Shown here: positions 6,193 through 6,898 of the stretch, one piece after another
Position numbering within the stretch: the first letter of the stretch is position 1
Layout of the letters: each line of letters starts with the position of its first letter
Assembly (NCBI GenBank): GCA_015490695.1
Contig: WFXK01000198.1
Location: 1-6,898 of the forward strand
Length of the DNA: 6,898 nt
From: Bacteroidota bacterium
GTDB lineage: Bacteria; Bacteroidota; Bacteroidia; SpSt-205; S141-50
Direction: 5' to 3'
Position numbers and translations under genes: made by a program
The notes under the pieces: generated by a model
Seen by the model: only the letters and a program-made list of their open reading frames with translations
What the model was told of the DNA's origin: nothing
The model's database searches: none

Positions 6193-6898
6193 AAAAAGAC
6201 ACTTTCACTTTATAGCCTAAGTGCTTTTGTGCTTCTTGGATATTGGCTTTAGAGTGTTTGACGTCGCCTTTTCTGGGGGGAGCAAATTCAGGGGTTAGGG
6301 AAGTTCCTAAGAGTTCATTGAGGTATTGAACCAGTTCTAACAGATTATGTTGTTCTCCGCAGCCGATGTTAAAGACCTTACCTGCGATGCCGGGTTGTTT
6401 ACAAGCCAATAAGTTCGCTTCTACGCAGTTATCTATATAGGTAAAGTCTCGGGTTTGTTTTCCATCGCCGTAGATGATAGGAGGCAGTCCTTTGAGCATG
6501 CGGTCTATGAACTTAGGGATGACAGCAGCATAAGGGGAATCGGCTCGTTGGTGCGGACCAAAGATGTTAAAATAGCGAAGGGCTACGGTTTCTAAGCCAT
6601 AGAGTTTATAAAACAGCAGACAGTAGCGTTCTGCAGCGTATTTACTAACAGCATAGGGAGATTGGGGGTTAGGGCACATTGTCTCTTTTTTTTCTGCTTG
6701 GGGTTGTTCGCCGTAGATGGAAGAAGAGGAGGCAAAAACAACACGTTTTACTCCTTTTTCTTTAGCGGCATAAAGGACGTTGAGGGTGCCTTCTACGTTC
6801 ACGGCGTTGGAAGTAATGGGGTCTTTGACCGATCGGGCTACAGAAGGCAAGGCGGCTTGATGAAGCACGTAATCTACATTATTCATCGCTTGTAGTAC
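6137..6898 (-). CDS. NAD-dependent sugar-nucleotide epimerase (UDP-GlcNAc/UDP-glucose 4-epimerase-like), 5' truncated
   Basis: The frame is open through base 6898, so about 253 residues are visible and the N-terminal GXXGXXG NAD-binding loop lies outside the window. It is an extended short-chain dehydrogenase: VDYVLHQAALPSVARS (NAD-side HXAA), VVFASSSSIYGE with the catalytic Ser region, and SPYAVSKYAAE with the catalytic YXXXK (Tyr codon at 6653-6655). Then come ALRYFNIFGPHQ, YAAVIPKFI, IIYGDGKQTRDFTYIDN, VFNIGCG and GDVKHSKANI...LGY. The HQ...YAAVIPK pattern resembles WbpP-type UDP-GlcNAc 4-epimerases more than GalE, but substrate cannot be fixed from sequence; a dehydratase or glucuronate epimerase of the same superfamily is possible. 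Such enzymes supply UDP-sugars for LPS or capsule. Its 3' end overlaps the ostA-like gene, suggesting one envelope operon. Confidence 0.88.
   Translation of the reverse strand, partial: VLQAMNNVDYVLHQAALPSVARSVKDPITSNAVNVEGTLNVLYAAKEKGVKRVVFASSSSIYGEQPQAEKKETMCPNPQSPYAVSKYAAERYCLLFYKLYGLETVALRYFNIFGPHQRADSPYAAVIPKFIDRMLKGLPPIIYGDGKQTRDFTYIDNCVEANLLACKQPGIAGKVFNIGCGEQHNLLELVQYLNELLGTSLTPEFAPPRKGDVKHSKANIQEAQKHLGYKVKVSFYEGLQKVVAYKKYLFSSV

Noticed and set aside
6662..6895. 77-codon + strand frame opposite the epimerase
   Set aside because: Antisense shadow of a strongly conserved enzyme; composition is low-complexity Phe/Gly.

Overview
The window looks like a piece of a Bacteroidota chromosome. 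The best evidence is a large secreted protein (985-4473) that ends in a type IX secretion (Por) sorting domain of the form VFPNPA...GLYWISI...FVKIK, plus an OstA_2-type protein of the kind common in Bacteroidota. The AT-leaning composition and lack of clear Shine-Dalgarno sites before most starts fit that phylum. I cannot place it below phylum level.

Layout. Two gene groups converge on a 231-bp non-coding gap (4474-4704). On the + strand: the C-terminal end of the ribosome-assembly GTPase Der (1-411, cut by the window edge), then a PAP2-like membrane protein overlapping it by ATGA (408-965), then a 1162-residue secreted peptidoglycan hydrolase (985-4473). On the - strand: an NAD-dependent sugar-nucleotide epimerase (6137 to beyond 6898, N-terminus cut off), whose 3' end overlaps by 56 bp the start of an OstA/LptA-like LPS-transport protein (4705-6192).

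How the genes fit together. Apart from der, everything points to the cell envelope. The epimerase probably supplies a UDP-sugar for surface polysaccharide or LPS, and the OstA-like protein probably belongs to the periplasmic bridge that carries LPS outward. The PAP2-like protein sits in the inner membrane and may once have handled, or may still handle, a lipid phosphate. The secreted hydrolase combines an apparent lysozyme/transglycosylase-like domain, a zinc amidase domain, a CUB domain, two nearly identical lectin-like modules and a T9SS tail, so it should act at the cell surface or outside, cutting peptidoglycan.

Most notable points: the hydrolase architecture; a 66-bp perfectly identical DNA segment shared by its two lectin-like modules, inside repeats that otherwise carry many synonymous differences; a cysteine-rich insertion in its amidase domain; and the 56-bp dual-coding overlap between epimerase and ostA. 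No mobile element, CRISPR array, rRNA or tRNA was seen. I do not see strong evidence of a wholly new system here.
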